Assembly: GCF_027943255.1 (NCBI RefSeq)
Contig: NC_072892.1
Location: forward strand, 32,449,792 to 32,513,791
Direction of reading: 5' to 3'
Origin: Anastrepha obliqua
Lineage: Eukaryota; Arthropoda; Insecta; Diptera; Tephritidae
Length of the DNA: 64,000 bases
This document shows positions 11,830 to 23,690 of the stretch, piece after piece (positions within the stretch are counted from its first letter, which is position 1; each line of letters starts with the position of its first letter). Below the pieces are notes generated by a model. That model had not been told where the DNA came from and did no database searches. It saw only the letters and a program-made list of their open reading frames with translations. Both the position numbers and the translations under genes were made by a program.

Positions 11830-12439
11830 CCCACACACATACACACATATGTGGATGTACCAACCAGCTGACGTAGAGATATCAGCCATGAAGCGGCACC
11901 TGACATCAAACAAAAATTAACAAATATCGGTTGATTGCCATACATTGCACCCCCGTCTGTCTTTACTTGCTCGTGCGAAATTTCGTTCAAAATATCAAAA
12001 TTATTTGCACAACTACTTCGCAAGTCCAATAGTCACATAGAGTTAGTTTTTTATTATTGTTATTGTTGTGTGCTGTTTGTATAAGGGTGTTTTTGTGCTG
12101 TTGTTATTGCTGTTAGTTACGAGTTCAATAACTGCTTATCATATCTTTTCCGAATGTATACAAAACAAAAACAAATTTAAAAATAATCACTCAATTAAAA
12201 ATATAAAAATCTCAAAATTAAATAAGTGAGCAAAAAATGTGTAGTTGCTAATTTGGAGCACTTGAGCGGTAAAAAAAATTTTTTTTTCTGTGAAATTTGA
12301 TAAAGAACTATCTTCATCGAATCAGGCTGCTACTGGGAATCTGTCAATGAAACACGCAAACACTTAACTCAGGCAAATTAAGCGATCTTTCCTAAACGAG
12401 CCGATAAACTATTCGGTTTTGTGTATTACGAAAGATGAT
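11830..12439. other. No gene recognised
   Basis: Starts with a CA microsatellite (11831-11850). The minus-strand frame 11781-12029 overlaps the MITE end and is not a real gene. Confidence 0.3.
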
Positions 12440-12945
12440 TGAGTTACGCTGGTTTTAACCGCTTTATACTGCTGATGAAGCTCAACAAGTTTTTAATATC
12501 AGCACCCATAGCAAAGAAATGAGTGCCAAGAAGTCTTAATCTTAGCCTCGTGAGTGCTAAGGCGTCGCTAAAGAGAAGTTGCTGAGATGATTCCACTTCA
12601 CCTTCCATACTGCTGACGAAAAAATGGGTTGAAATAATGCGAGTCTCACAGCATGCATACCTCGTGTATAGTGTCCAGGAAGAACACCCATGAATTTCGA
12701 GAGTTGGCATTTTGTCTACCTCAGCAGATCCTTTGAACGCCACCGAGCCACACGTGGCTAGAAAGATTTACCGACCTTACAAGTTTATGTAGGTACTTGC
12801 ACAGCGCGCACCGATAGGTAAACATGAGCTTTAAGGATAGAAGTAAATTGTGAAAACGGCACATAATTATGTATATTAATTTCTGTTTTTTTGTCTTGCA
12901 AAGTTTTTCACCTTTCCGGCTGCATCTTTTGAGACAATTTTTCAA
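12440..12945 (-). mobile_element. LINE remnant, C-terminal end
   Basis: Minus-strand frame 12444-12743 reads EGEVESSQQLLFSDALAL, then LRLRLLGTHFF, then IKNLLSFISSIK near the end. This matches the ending after the CCHC zinc finger in Jockey/R1-like non-LTR retrotransposons, where E..ESS.HLL..CPAL is usual. Here the finger cysteine is replaced (SDAL), and upstream sequence is frameshifted, so it is a dead 5'-truncated copy. Confidence 0.6.
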
Positions 12946-12949
12946 TGCG

Positions 12950-14180
12950 CCTTAAAGAATCGCGCCTCACTTTGACTGCGTTTTTTTGTTATACTGAACG
13001 GTGGTGGGATTTCTCTTCCATGTGTTTTGTATGAAAGAAAAGACGTGTCACTCCAGCGAAAAAAAAAATTTCATAAATCAGTAGTCGCTTGAAACTTGCA
13101 CTTTGTTATTAATTAAAATTCAATGGCCTATGAAACAGCATACATAGAAAAATTCTGAAAAATCTGTTTGAAAAGTTGAAAGTTTTGAAAAGTTTTAAAA
13201 ATTTTTGAAAAATTTTGTTCAAAGTTCAAATTTTAGTTGAAGTTTCAAGTGGTTTCAAAATTGCGTTGAGTTTTTACAATTTTTTCCACTGACGGTTTTG
13301 GGTGCTTTTTCCCATATAAAAAAATGTAGAATAGGCGTTAAATGGATAAAATGCATAAGGCCGTGTCCGAAAAAAATTCTCAAAAATCAATTTAATTTTT
13401 TTTCTACTGAAACTTGCACTTTCTTATACCGTAATTCAATAATCTGTAAAACTGCATACCCGAAATTGTAAAAACTCTAAGTAAAATTTTGAAATTTTCA
13501 TGCAAATTTGCCGAATTTCTACAAATTTTATACAAAGTGCGTAACACTGCTTTATATGGTTTTTGTTGTAGTATGAACTATAAAAAAAAATTGTAATTAA
13601 GAAGTTAATAAATAAAAAGTGAAAACATGTTAATTGTACAATTTTGTACGATTTCTTTTGACGTTGACTGAATATGCCCCAGAGGCATCGTGTTTTGTCT
13701 TTCAATTCATTGTGCTGGGCTGCTAACAGACATCTTTCTTTTAAAAAGCAAAAACCATCGAAATATTCCAGCTGCGGGACTGGAACTCCCACGGTAGGTA
13801 GGTAAGATGGCAAAGTACCCCAGGTACACTTCAAGTAGCACTTACGTTTCGTTTTGATAGCATAATGTGGACCACTACCTGTGATCACATCCATAATCGT
13901 CTCAAATTTATCGATTAATCCGAGTGCTGTATGCCGAGAGAGCCCCGTTTAAGGGCAAGTCCACATTATTTTCCAGAAAACTGTCACCATTCCTGTGAGG
14001 GATTTTCTCAAAACAAGTATTTAATGATATAGCAATTTTTTTAAGTATATTGTGTCCTAAAAAACTAAATTTTTTTTCTATAAAAATATTAAAAAGAATC
14101 GAAGATATTTTCAATTCCAAAAGCTCTATAAAATAATTTCCAACAATAAAATGAATAGACAATAACAATGAACGTTGTCA
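12950..14180. other. AT-rich stretch, no gene recognised
   Basis: 13150-13280 has short imperfect repeats of TTGAAAAGTTTT. The rest gives only low-complexity frames. A GGTAGGTAGGTAAG run at 13793-13806 resembles the CCTA-rich tails seen near 36140 and 51315 in the reverse sense, so a decayed LINE end is possible. Confidence 0.3.
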
Positions 14181-14184
14181 CGAC

Positions 14185-14265
14185 AGAGGGTTCTTCAGCA
14201 GCATTACCCGTATATGCATGGGGAATGTTTATGCTGCTACAACAACAACAACAATAACAATGAAC
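14185..14265 (+). mobile_element. LINE 3' tail
   Basis: TGGGGAATGTTTATGCTGCT followed by ACAACAACAACAACAATAAC. The same tail occurs at 45565-45685 (+) and 40594-40715 (-), marking 5'-truncated insertions of one LINE family. Confidence 0.65.
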
Positions 14266-14519
14266 AAACCTGAAAGTTATTCAATTTTTTTCAAATATTT
14301 TTTGAATTTACTTCTTTTTATATTCAAACCTACAAATGGAGTAACTGTTGAAAGAATTTACGATAAAGTCCGAATTAAGTGGATCTCTTGAAAAGGAATT
14401 GCTCAGCTGCCAAAGAGCAACGCTGTATAATGATAATAATAATATGATAATTAGTTGCTTTAGTGCCGTCTGGTGGGCGCATTGTGCTTTCATAAAAAAA
14501 TTGCTTTGGTTTTCAGCCT

Positions 14520-14790
14520 TTGCCTTGACTGGAGACCCCATCGTCTTAAGTCTGGTGGCGCTGATTTCATGATTACGACTGCGTCTCCATAAGGCTCGGG
14601 GTCGCCCACTTCTGCGCGATCAGCAAAACGGTCTTCTAATCGAGGGCCATTCTACTGAAGCAAATTTCCGTAGTCTATGGCCTATCCATCTCCACACAGC
14701 AATGAGTCGGTTGCTGTTTACTAGGATACCGCAACGTTTGAGCCTTAATGGACGGCTGCAAATAGCGTTTGACTTGGATCGACCGGTTTA
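14520..14790 (-). mobile_element. LINE remnant, C-terminal RT region
   Basis: The minus strand encodes RLIAVWRWIGHRLRKFAS, a stop, then SRRSGRPRALWRRS. The W(R/K)WIGH.LRK and GRPR..WRR words are typical of the region after the RT domain in endonuclease-type LINEs. An in-frame stop and loss of both flanks show it is dead. Confidence 0.65.
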
Positions 14791-15109
14791 AAAACAAATA
14801 ATCCCGCCAGCTATGCTAAAAATGCCAAGCTCACCGCGTAGGTAGGAATTCCAGGCTAACAACCCATTACTTCTGAATCAAATACCGTTACTGGAACCAA
14901 AACAAATGAAATAACATTAAAGCAACACAAAGAAGTGGATAAATTAAAAAAAAAAATTTATGGAATACTCCATAACCTACCTATTTATGCCACAAATTTT
15001 AAAATATATTTTCGTTGTGTTGGTGAAAATAAATTGAGCTTTCTCATCATCATCAGTTTAGTATCTGTTTCAAAAATGTTATAAAAAACAATGTATGCTT
15101 GAAATGAAA

Positions 15110-15475
15110 ATGAAATGAAATTTGAAAAGTTCGAGTCAAGGAGCACCAGGAGATTTGGTGGCTCCTAAAACACTCAGGTTAAAAAGCTCATTTAAATTTA
15201 AAGGAAAGAGGGTAGATAGTCAAGTAGGAAAGAAGGAGAAAAAGTACATAGAAAGAGATAGGAAAGAATAGAGACAGAGATAGAGATAGTTAGTCTTGTG
15301 AGAATTTTCCAGACTTCTCCTCCTCTATCCAGTTTTAGAGAACGAATTTTACTCATTCTCACGACATCGGAACCCAAGCTCGTAGCTTTGTTCTAGCAAA
15401 GGCAGGACACTCACAGAGAAAGTGATCAGTGCTATCCGCCTCCTCCAAGCACGACAGGCACATTGGGTCCTCAAC
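15110..15475 (-). mobile_element. LINE 3' end with CCHC zinc finger
   Basis: The minus strand encodes MCLSCLEEADSTDHFLCEC (15475 downward), a CX2CX8-9HX3C zinc finger, followed by PAFAR and a frame that decays. The non-coding 3' part (15110-15300) shares CTCCTAAAACACTCAGG and GATAGTCAAG words with 63850-64000 and, in reverse, with 41160-41340. Three ends of one Jockey/R1-like family are therefore present in the window. Confidence 0.75.
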
Positions 15476-15479
15476 GATT

Positions 15480-16150
15480 CCAATTTATGCATACATATAT
15501 ACATGCGATATACACCCACAATTTTGTTTGAATTTTTCCAAAAATTGCCAAGATCACGACTTGAGCTGTATGGAGTCATCAAAATCACACCAACAAACTT
15601 TCGATTATCAAATTACCCGATGAAAAGTTAAAAATGTATAAAACGGAACGATAAAAGTGCATATGCATATGTGCATGTATGTGTGTATGTATGTTTGTAT
15701 GTACACACTTACTGTAGTCTGCATTTGTTTATTGTTCTGCAATTTGCAAACGTTTTTTCGCTCAACCAATTAACTTGACGCTGATTCTGGTGCTCAATGT
15801 TGGCAGTCACGTAGACACATCAGCGCTTTCAGTGTAATGCAAAAACGCTTACGAAATCGTAACAAAAAGCATCTAGCAGATAAAATTATAGTGTGGACAG
15901 ATGTTTGTCTACCTTTCTCTATACTCATATATGTATATAAATATATGTGAATTTATCTACATATGTGATTAAGGGGTGTCTTATTGAAGTATAGAACTTT
16001 CATTTGAAATATCTGTCAAATCAGCTGCCCAAGTAAACACAAAAAAATGTTTTTGCCATTTCTATTTTAATATTTCACTTAGTATTTCGGTCCACTTTGA
16101 CACATTTTTATACAAATAATTCTCACACACGAGAAACGTTCACAAATTAG
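15480..16150. other. No gene recognised
   Basis: Contains a TATG/TGTG microsatellite at 15660-15705. No protein-like frame. Confidence 0.3.
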
Positions 16151-16300
16151 AATTCCTTAATAAAAAAAATTAAATAAAAAATAAAAAAGTAAATAAATAA
16201 TAAAAAAATAGTAAAAATAAATAAATAAATAATAAAAAAAATAATAAAACATATAAAAATAATGAAATTAAAAAAAAATAAAAATAAAAAGCTGTTCAAC
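16150..16300. repeat. (TAAA)n-rich simple repeat
   Basis: About 150 bp of nearly pure A/T built from AAAT, AAATA and TAAAAAA words on the plus strand. Confidence 0.8.
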
Positions 16301-16587
16301 TGGCCGGTTTTTATTCAGTGAGGTGGCTCATGCAGATGAGGAAGAGCAAAGTTGTTATTAATGGAGGCATTCCAAAATTTATTCCGTTTTCAGTGTATCT
16401 GACAGAATCTGACAGTGTGTGTGACGTCACACTATTGCAATTGGTGGCTGTAAACAAAGCTATTTATTCCGTTATTTATGTAATTTCTTCTTCTTCTTGC
16501 ATTCTTGCTGCCATATTCACATTTCTATACATAAAAATTATTTCTTTCTGATGGGCGCAATCTTGTGCTCCACCATTGTTGAATCTA

Positions 16588-17400
16588 TTAGATTAGATCA
16601 GATTAGATTAGATTTGTGGAGGGACTTATCCAAGTCCAAGCGCTCACTCGGCTGACGAATCTTAAGTGATCCGAAAGAGGAAGAGTATGAACTTTATCCA
16701 TACATAGTACATTGCACCCCAACGGCCAAAGTCCGATTCTAGAAAACGCCGTACAGCTACAGAGAAAATGCGCTGCAGTGTCCTCATTTTCACGATAGGT
16801 TAGGCATATTGGGTCGCCAATGATAACCAAGGTGGCCAGATTTCTCTGCGGTCAGCAGGTGTTGTGCCCTGTGATTACATCCACCAGCACTCTCAGGACT
16901 TTCCTACTAAGTTTTAGAAGAAATATCGCTTATTTCCTGTTTGGTTCATTCATAAAGTACTTGGCTACTTTGCAGAAGCCCAACTCAGACCAACGTCTTC
17001 TATGGGTACACCCCATGAAGTTGTCAATACATAGTTGAATCGATGTAGAATTGACAAAACTAGAAAGAGTTCAGGGCCAGGTTCAGTGCTCCGCTTGCAA
17101 GACCTTCGTTACCCAGTTGATCAGCCAACTCGTCCCCTGTGATACCAAAATGTCCAGACATCCAAATGAGACAAACTTTGTTGTGTTTCGCAACATTGTC
17201 TAGTTTTGTCTCACATTCACCGAATAACTTCGAAGAGCAGCGAGGATTGGGAAGGGCTCTTGGTGCAGCTTAACTTTCACTTGGACCTATTCTATTTCAG
17301 AAACGAAGAGGGAGCCGAAAGCTACAGATAAACTACTCAAAATTGTTTAGCTCCCCACGTCATTACCAATCGCTTAAGTGATCTTAATCCATGATTTCAT
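16588..17400 (-). mobile_element. LINE remnant: RNase H-like end, zinc finger and 3' tail
   Basis: Read on the minus strand, 17190-17090 encodes CLIWMSGHFGITGDELAD, close to the W.PGH.GI.GNE.AD motif that ends the RNase H domain of Jockey/R1-clade LINEs. Then frame 16830-16603 has CLTYRENEDTAAHFLCSC, a CCHC finger with one cysteine changed (CX2C to CX2Y). The 3' tail (GATTAGATT repeats before TTTGTGGAGGGAC, 16588-16625) recurs at 34383-34460. Stops and frameshifts separate the parts, so the copy is inactive. Confidence 0.7.
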
Positions 17401-18270
17401 GGAACGAATTTTTGGTGACCAAATCATCTCAGAAATACGTCTGTCAATTTGGCAAGCAGGTTAGGTAGTGGACCGCATTGGAACTCTAATTATGGGGGTA
17501 TTTCAATTGACTAATCCCGATTATTCAACCAATGCAAATGAGTGACTTGGCGACCAATTTTCAAGCGTCATTAGATAGACGCATGTAATTAAGCTGCAAA
17601 CAGAAGCGCAAAATCCAACTGATCTGTTAGCATTCAGAAGAAGTAGTCCGCATAAGTCCCATAAATCCGAAACACCGAACGCCATACAATTCATACCGTT
17701 CCATTTAAGAAAACTCGTATGTTCTTTTTTAACTTCCATATCCCTTTAAAAACACCCACTATAATGCGGACACTTGTTCATATTGAATGTGAAACGTCTA
17801 TTTGAGCACAATTCGATTCGTGTTTTTGAGTGCATGTTTGCCGGCACGTTGCATTTGTGCAGCCTGAATTCCAGAATTTCATAAAACGTAAAAATTATTG
17901 CGAGCACAATTTCGAAAATGTTTGCATACTCGTACATGCACTATAAAATGACCACACGTGCGACTAATCTTGAATATTTAATAACATCTATGGTTGGGGG
18001 TGATGAGAAAGCGGTGCGGGCGCTAGAATCACGCCGTAATAAGTGGGTCTACTTTTAGAATTACAGATGTCATCATGCCTTTACTTCATGCAAGTCTATT
18101 ACCATTTTCATGACTGGAGGATATTATCTTTCTAGTGATTTATTGGTAATCAGTTTATTTTAGAAATCACGAATAAAAAATATTTAAAAAATATTTCTTA
18201 GAATGCTTCTTGGAGATGAACAGTTGTAAGAGTGTTTTCTTATTATTCTGACTTATTTTCCAATACTTTG
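17400..18270. other. No gene recognised
   Basis: Mixed sequence with short frames on the minus strand (17521-17739, 17746-17937) that show no recognisable motif. Confidence 0.3.
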
Positions 18271-18480
18271 TTAGATGCTTGGTCGAGTTCCTCCTCCTAT
18301 TTGTGATGAGCGTCTTGATGTTTTGCCATAAATGGGGAGACCTACAGTTTTAAGCCGATGGTTTCTTATGAGTAACTTTTTCGTGGCAGAAATACATTCT
18401 GAGATTTGCCACTTCCTGTCGAGGTGTGATCGCTATTAGAGGAAACTTTTTGAATCATATTCGTGTTTTATGTCCAAAGG
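18270..18480 (-). mobile_element. SINE copy, 5' part lost
   Basis: Shares GTCGAGTTCCTCCTCCTATTT, GCGTCTTGATGTT, a GCAGAAATACATTC-like word and GATCGCTATTAGA with the better-preserved copy at 30243-30548. The tRNA-like promoter end (right side, minus strand) is decayed. Confidence 0.7.
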
Positions 18481-18839
18481 CATCGCCCACCTTAAAAAAG
18501 AGGTTGTTCTATTCATGCAGCCTTTTAAATTTACCCAAACATTTAATTCACATACTTCATTCCAAAATTACAACTTTCATACTGAGTCAAAGCTGGACGA
18601 AGGAAAAGCTGGCTTACTCGGAGTTAGACTAGACTAGAACCACTACTGAATAGCTTTGTAGTCGAAAGCTGCTCATGAATATCTGCAAAGAAGAGCATTA
18701 GAGGTATGTTATCATAAAAGAGTAACGTTGCTTGGACATGGCTATACCCGAATATATTTGAGTGTAATGAAGGAAGGACCCGGCTCTTTAGAAGGACCCG
18801 CTCTATGTTGCATCTAATAGGCTAGCCAACCCTTTATTG

Positions 18840-19115
18840 GATGTTTTGCCGAGCTCTTCTTCCTATTTGTGATGTGCGTCTTGATTTGACTCTACAAATA
18901 AAGGGACCTATAGTTTTAAGCAACCTCCGAACTTCAGGTGGTTTTTTATGAGGAACTTTTTTATAGCAAAAATAACTCAGAGGTTTTGCCATTGCTTGCC
19001 AAGAAGAGGCCGCTATTAGAATAAACTTTAACAATGGTTTGATATTTCTTGTCTGAGGTTTCGAACCCGACTATTATCGAATAGTAGTCACACATCAACC
19101 ATTGTGGCTATGACT
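18840..19115 (-). mobile_element. SINE copy, near full length
   Basis: Same family as 30243-30548: GAGCTCTTCTTCCTATTTGT, GTGCGTCTTGATTTG, CTCAGAGGTTTTGCCATTGC and CCGCTATTAGA. It continues into the tRNA-like end with a B-box complement (GGTTTCGAACC) and GTAGTCACACATCAACC. Transcription would run on the minus strand. Confidence 0.75.
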
Positions 19116-19119
19116 AGGC

Positions 19120-19740
19120 TTACCCTCTGTTCCACAATATTGTTCTGTGAAGTATAGCATGCTACGTCCAACTAAGTCCCGTTCTACTAAATGCTGATCA
19201 GCGACCAGCAAAAATTGGCTTGGGCATCTACTTTGTCTCAATATAATCGCAAGAGTTGTAAGACCGGCAAATCCGCTTTCAGTGAATCTGACAGGAAGCT
19301 GTGTACAATAACACTTGGGCAACACTTGGTGATTGTGAACATTGAAATTTGTTCAGCTCTAAACTTCCTAAGCGACGAGTAGATGGATTGTGTGACATAT
19401 TGATCGATACAATTTTTGTTTTTTTGGAAGGGTAGGATAAAAATGTCAGAAACCTTTTGCTTAAGGCCGTCGCGCCAATGACATGTGGGGTACGCTCCAA
19501 CTAAATTCACCACTGCACCGCATTTGCACTACATCACGGGTGGAGCCATGATTGTGGCTATCAATTGCAAAAGAAATATGCGTCCATGCTCTCTGTCTTT
19601 GACGTATGGAGGTTATACGTCGCTGATTGTCTCCATTACTTTCGTTATGAAGCAGATGGAATTACGAAAGGGAGCGATAATGTCATGTGGATTATCGTCT
19701 TGTCTGTTTATGATATGGTCCTGAGTCGTTAACTCAAGCA
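19120..19740 (-). mobile_element. Possible LINE RNase H remnant (weak)
   Basis: Two overlapping minus-strand frames (19238-19513 and 19095-19325) contain words such as SLRKFRAEQIS, FLSDSLKA and AGLTTLAIILRQ. These loosely resemble the FQAE..AI, DS.AA.KAL and following segments of LINE RNase H domains. The match is by eye, frameshifted and uncertain; unrelated decayed sequence is possible. Confidence 0.25.
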
Positions 19741-21800
19741 TCCGTAATTGTCGTCGGTACGTTTGAGTCGAGCTCACTGTTTCATGTTACCAACATAGAG
19801 CAACTTACCAAGATAGAGCGTTACAGGTCTTATGATAGCCGTGTATGTCCAATGTTTTTACTTTCTCTTCTGCATATATTATATGTAAATTTTAATTGAA
19901 CTCACTTAGGTACATCGTATGTAATTTGGGGAAAAACGTCGTATTCGCTCCTTATGGAAGATATCAGTAGAATACTCTTATTTCTTTTTCAAAGGTTGGT
20001 TTTATCTGTTAGTTGGCGCCTAACCAAGTTAGTGTGTAGATTATCCTTAGTGTTCTCTCGAGTTTTTCACTCTTTACACTTATACGTCAGTTTGAAATGA
20101 AAACATCATTTTTCATTTGGGGCTAAATTGTGTCAACGACTTGTCTCCACTTCAATAGAGAAAGGAAGCCTTCTCGAGCACTGCCCTCTTTTGGCCTTAT
20201 TAGTTAACACTTCTCACTCAGCCAAGACTGTCTGACAATTAAAGATATTTCGGATTTAGTGACGTAGGTACGCCGATTAACGCAACAGTGCAGACGGTAG
20301 AGATTCTTAAATTGTCAACTTGTCAAACAGTTCCTAAAAATTGAAAAAAAAGCATCGGTGAAGGTGCTGGTATTTGAGATATTTGCGCAAATGAAAAATC
20401 ATTTCTTTTTTCTGACTGCCCACACACTATGAGTCATAGGCCGTCGATCTCAGAGAGGTTTTTAACACTTTTTTTCGGCTGTAGAATCGATTGAGCAGTC
20501 GACACGATCGGCTCACATAGGGGATCACATGAAGGGCTGCAATGTTCTCTGCTAAGCGTAAGTGCAGCCTAATCAAGTGAAATATGTATGATCGATTGCG
20601 GACCACTAGTAAAAAGTTGAACAACTGGAGTGGTGCCTCATTAAGCAACTGATTTTGCAAAATCACTGAATAACCAAACAACGAAAACAAGAACTTGCTG
20701 ATGGGTGAGTTGTTAGTGCGTGTTTTCTATTTTTTTGCTAGCCCACATACAAAGGCATAGGCAATCACGTGGATAAACTTATAATTATGCGATTAGTGAG
20801 TAAGTAATTTGCGTTTGATGGACGTGAAGGCGGGCAAATGAACGCAAAGGGATTGTGCAATACGAATACGAGTGTGTGTGTGTGTGCACACATATATATG
20901 TATGTGAATGCGAAAGAGAGATGCGCCAAATATGTGGCGTGAGAAGTGCGGCTGATAGATGTGTGCAGCTTACGTAAAAGAATCGTCGAAAATGTTTGTT
21001 TTTCCACCTGCTACTTGTTAACTAAAACTTTCGAAAGTACCTGCTGGCTAAATGAACTCATCAATCCACAAGTAAATGCTTAAGAAACAATTTTAAAATT
21101 TAAAAATAAGTTTTCTTTTCTACATACGAGTAATAGACAATTTGTTTTCCAATCGTTAAGCGCATTTGTAATACTTGTGACATTTCCACACGAATGCGGC
21201 GGTGGAGCAAAAATTTCACAAGTGTGTGGAAAAAAATATATTTCCAAAACATATCTTATTTTGAATTTGTTTTTTTTTTTTGGTTCATCTAATATGTTTT
21301 TCTTTCTTTATCGCAAAGTCCGAAAGTTCATTAACATCTAATATAGAAAGTGTGTATGTGTGTGTTTATCTAAATATTCACGTGTAGCAGCAAAGTTATC
21401 TCAGTGGGCCGTCTCACACACAGTCATATCGCAGGCATATCTTCTAGGCTCACACATACAAGCGCATCACCTGGGGTTTTCGCAACACTTAAGCACTCAC
21501 GGGAGCGATTTCATGCTCGTTCGCTCGCTACGCCGCCTGTGAAAATTTGGAAACTATTTCGTAAAGATAAAAAGTAAAGTGTAGTTCGTTAAAGCAACAA
21601 CAAAAACAACTTTAATGTTATTTACCTATGCATATTCATATGTATTGCGCGGTGGTTGGAAAAAATTCAAGAAGAAGAAATTGTTGTGCAAAGTTCGAGT
21701 ATTAAAAAACAAATAAAAAAAATTAAATTAAAAAAATAAAAATTTAAAAATGGTAATAATAAAATATTGAAAAGAAAAAGAAAATTCACTTATTTTATCC
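19740..21800. other. No gene recognised
   Basis: Mostly unique, mixed-composition DNA. It has a GT microsatellite at about 20870-20890 followed by ATATATATG. 21700-21780 is A-rich. No protein-like frame. Confidence 0.3.
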
Positions 21801-22073
21801 TATATAAAGATGGCGCAAAATTAATCACCCTATCAGAAAAAAATAGTTATAAGAAAAAACTCAGTTTTGAATCAGTGAATTTTTTTCTTCATAAAGGTGG
21901 CGCAAAATGAATCACCATATGGAAAAAATTGTAATAATTGTAATTGCAATAATATATTGAAAAGTCGGAATACTACAGCTGTCTAATTCACAACTTTCAA
22001 ATATGATTGACGTACAACGCCATTTGAAAACAAAAATCTTCCGATGGAGTGATTAATTTTGCGCCGCCTTGTA
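21801..22073 (+). mobile_element. MITE (GGTGGCGC family) with one extra end unit
   Basis: Two left-end motifs GGCGCAAAAT(T/G)AATCACC about 87 bp apart (21812 and 21899), a central body with CTACAGCTGTCTAATTCACA, and the right end GTGATTAATTTTGCGCCGCC followed by TTGTA. No coding capacity. Confidence 0.8.
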
Positions 22074-23690
22074 TTTCAAAACAGCTTGTTTCCCGCTTGT
22101 TTTATTCTGTGAGTTCCCACAATTTTATTGATTTCCGCTTCACAACATAAAAACGGAAGGTCGGTGAAATACTGCCTGAGTTAATTAATTGAAGAATTAT
22201 TTAATTAAACAACGTTTTTGTAATTTTTATTTTTTGTAGAATTTTTTTTTTTTGCTGAAAATATTGTCTTAATCACTTGTAGACAATTGCTATTAATAAA
22301 TTTATCAGTCGACTCATTAATATGCAAAAAAATATAAAAAATTAACTTTGCGCAAAGGCAGCGTATCGAAAAAAGCGACTCAATTAAATTAAGTTTTCAA
22401 AAAAAAAAAAAATAAATAAACCGGTTGCGACTAATTTTTTGACTTGCATTTTAAAGAAATTAGCATAAAGGTGAGAACAAGTTGCGGTAAAAAATGGAAC
22501 AGACCGTTTTATTAATCGATCTGGTAAAGAAATTTAAATTTTTTAAAACTTAATTTAATTAATTATTGTTTTGTTGTTTTATTATTATAAATACCCTTTT
22601 TTGTGTGTTTTAATTAAAACGATTTTGCAACTGAAATAATTGCATTTAATTAAACTAACAAATAGATATCAAAAAGATAGATATCTAAAAAACATGAATA
22701 CAATTAATTAATCATTAAAGGACCAATAAGAAGTTTTCATATTTTTTTCAAACAAAATTCTAATCGTTCACTACTGAACTGTAATAAATTAGAGACCTCT
22801 TTCAAGCATAATTTATCGATAAGCTCAATGATGAATAACAAAACAAAAAACAACGAGCTAAAACTCGTTGTTTACCCAGTGAAAAATATTTATGTAGGCA
22901 CTTGGGGAAACTCGAAAACAAAATGCAGTCAAAGTTCAGTTATTAAAAAATGCGGTAAAGTTTCATTTTCAACATTGCACTTTATACTTTTACTTTTATG
23001 ATCAATCATTTTTTTTTGTATTTTGTATCTGGAGCGCGCTTTTCACTTTTTACAACAATTTTTTTACTTGCGCCCTACTTCCAGGAAACTTTGCTCGCTC
23101 CCCGACGTTTGTGTGCGTTTCTCTTACACAAATACCCAGTGCACTTTGAATGTAATTGTTTTTCAATTCATTTTAATTCCAATTTCAATGCCAAAGCCTC
23201 GACCACAAACCTCAAAGCAGCAGTCAAGTATCAATGCCTGATCGGTGAGCGATCCGATCGACAGCCCCAATAACCAAAAATGTTTACTGGTAGCGGCGTG
23301 AACATAAACAGAAACCGAAACTGAAGTTATTTCTCAAATCACTTGAGATTCGGTTTTAGTTTTCGAGAAATGAGTTTGAGGTGGAAAGGAAGAAGATAAG
23401 TAGGTAGCTGAAAATTGTTGTTGTAGGAAGTGCGTATATGCTTGTATGTATGTATGGCAAGTCATTACCGCAGCTAAGGGTAGAAGAGGTAGACTGGGTA
23501 AAGGTAGGAGGCTGAAAGTGGAATGTTATATACTGAAAAAAATTTAAAGGAAAAAAAACGAAGAATTTTAGTTAGAACTTGAAAATAATATTCGGAACGT
23601 CTAATTGGAATTCATAAGCTAAATAATTTTTTTAATAGAAGATAAATAATAAACACTCTTTTATGCTTTAAAAAAACAAAAAAATTCAAC
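22074..23690. other. AT-rich stretch, no gene recognised
   Basis: AT-rich with homopolymer runs. A short perfect hairpin lies at 22848-22873. 23000-23280 is slightly more complex but gives no convincing protein. Confidence 0.3.
22848..22873. other. Perfect 10-bp stem hairpin
   Basis: AAACAACGAG, six-base loop CTAAAA, CTCGTTGTTT. No T-run follows that would suggest a specific role. Confidence 0.5.

Noticed and set aside
13436..13894. 152-codon minus-strand frame
   Set aside because: Low-complexity Phe/Tyr/Ile-rich tail and alternative start; no recognised domain.
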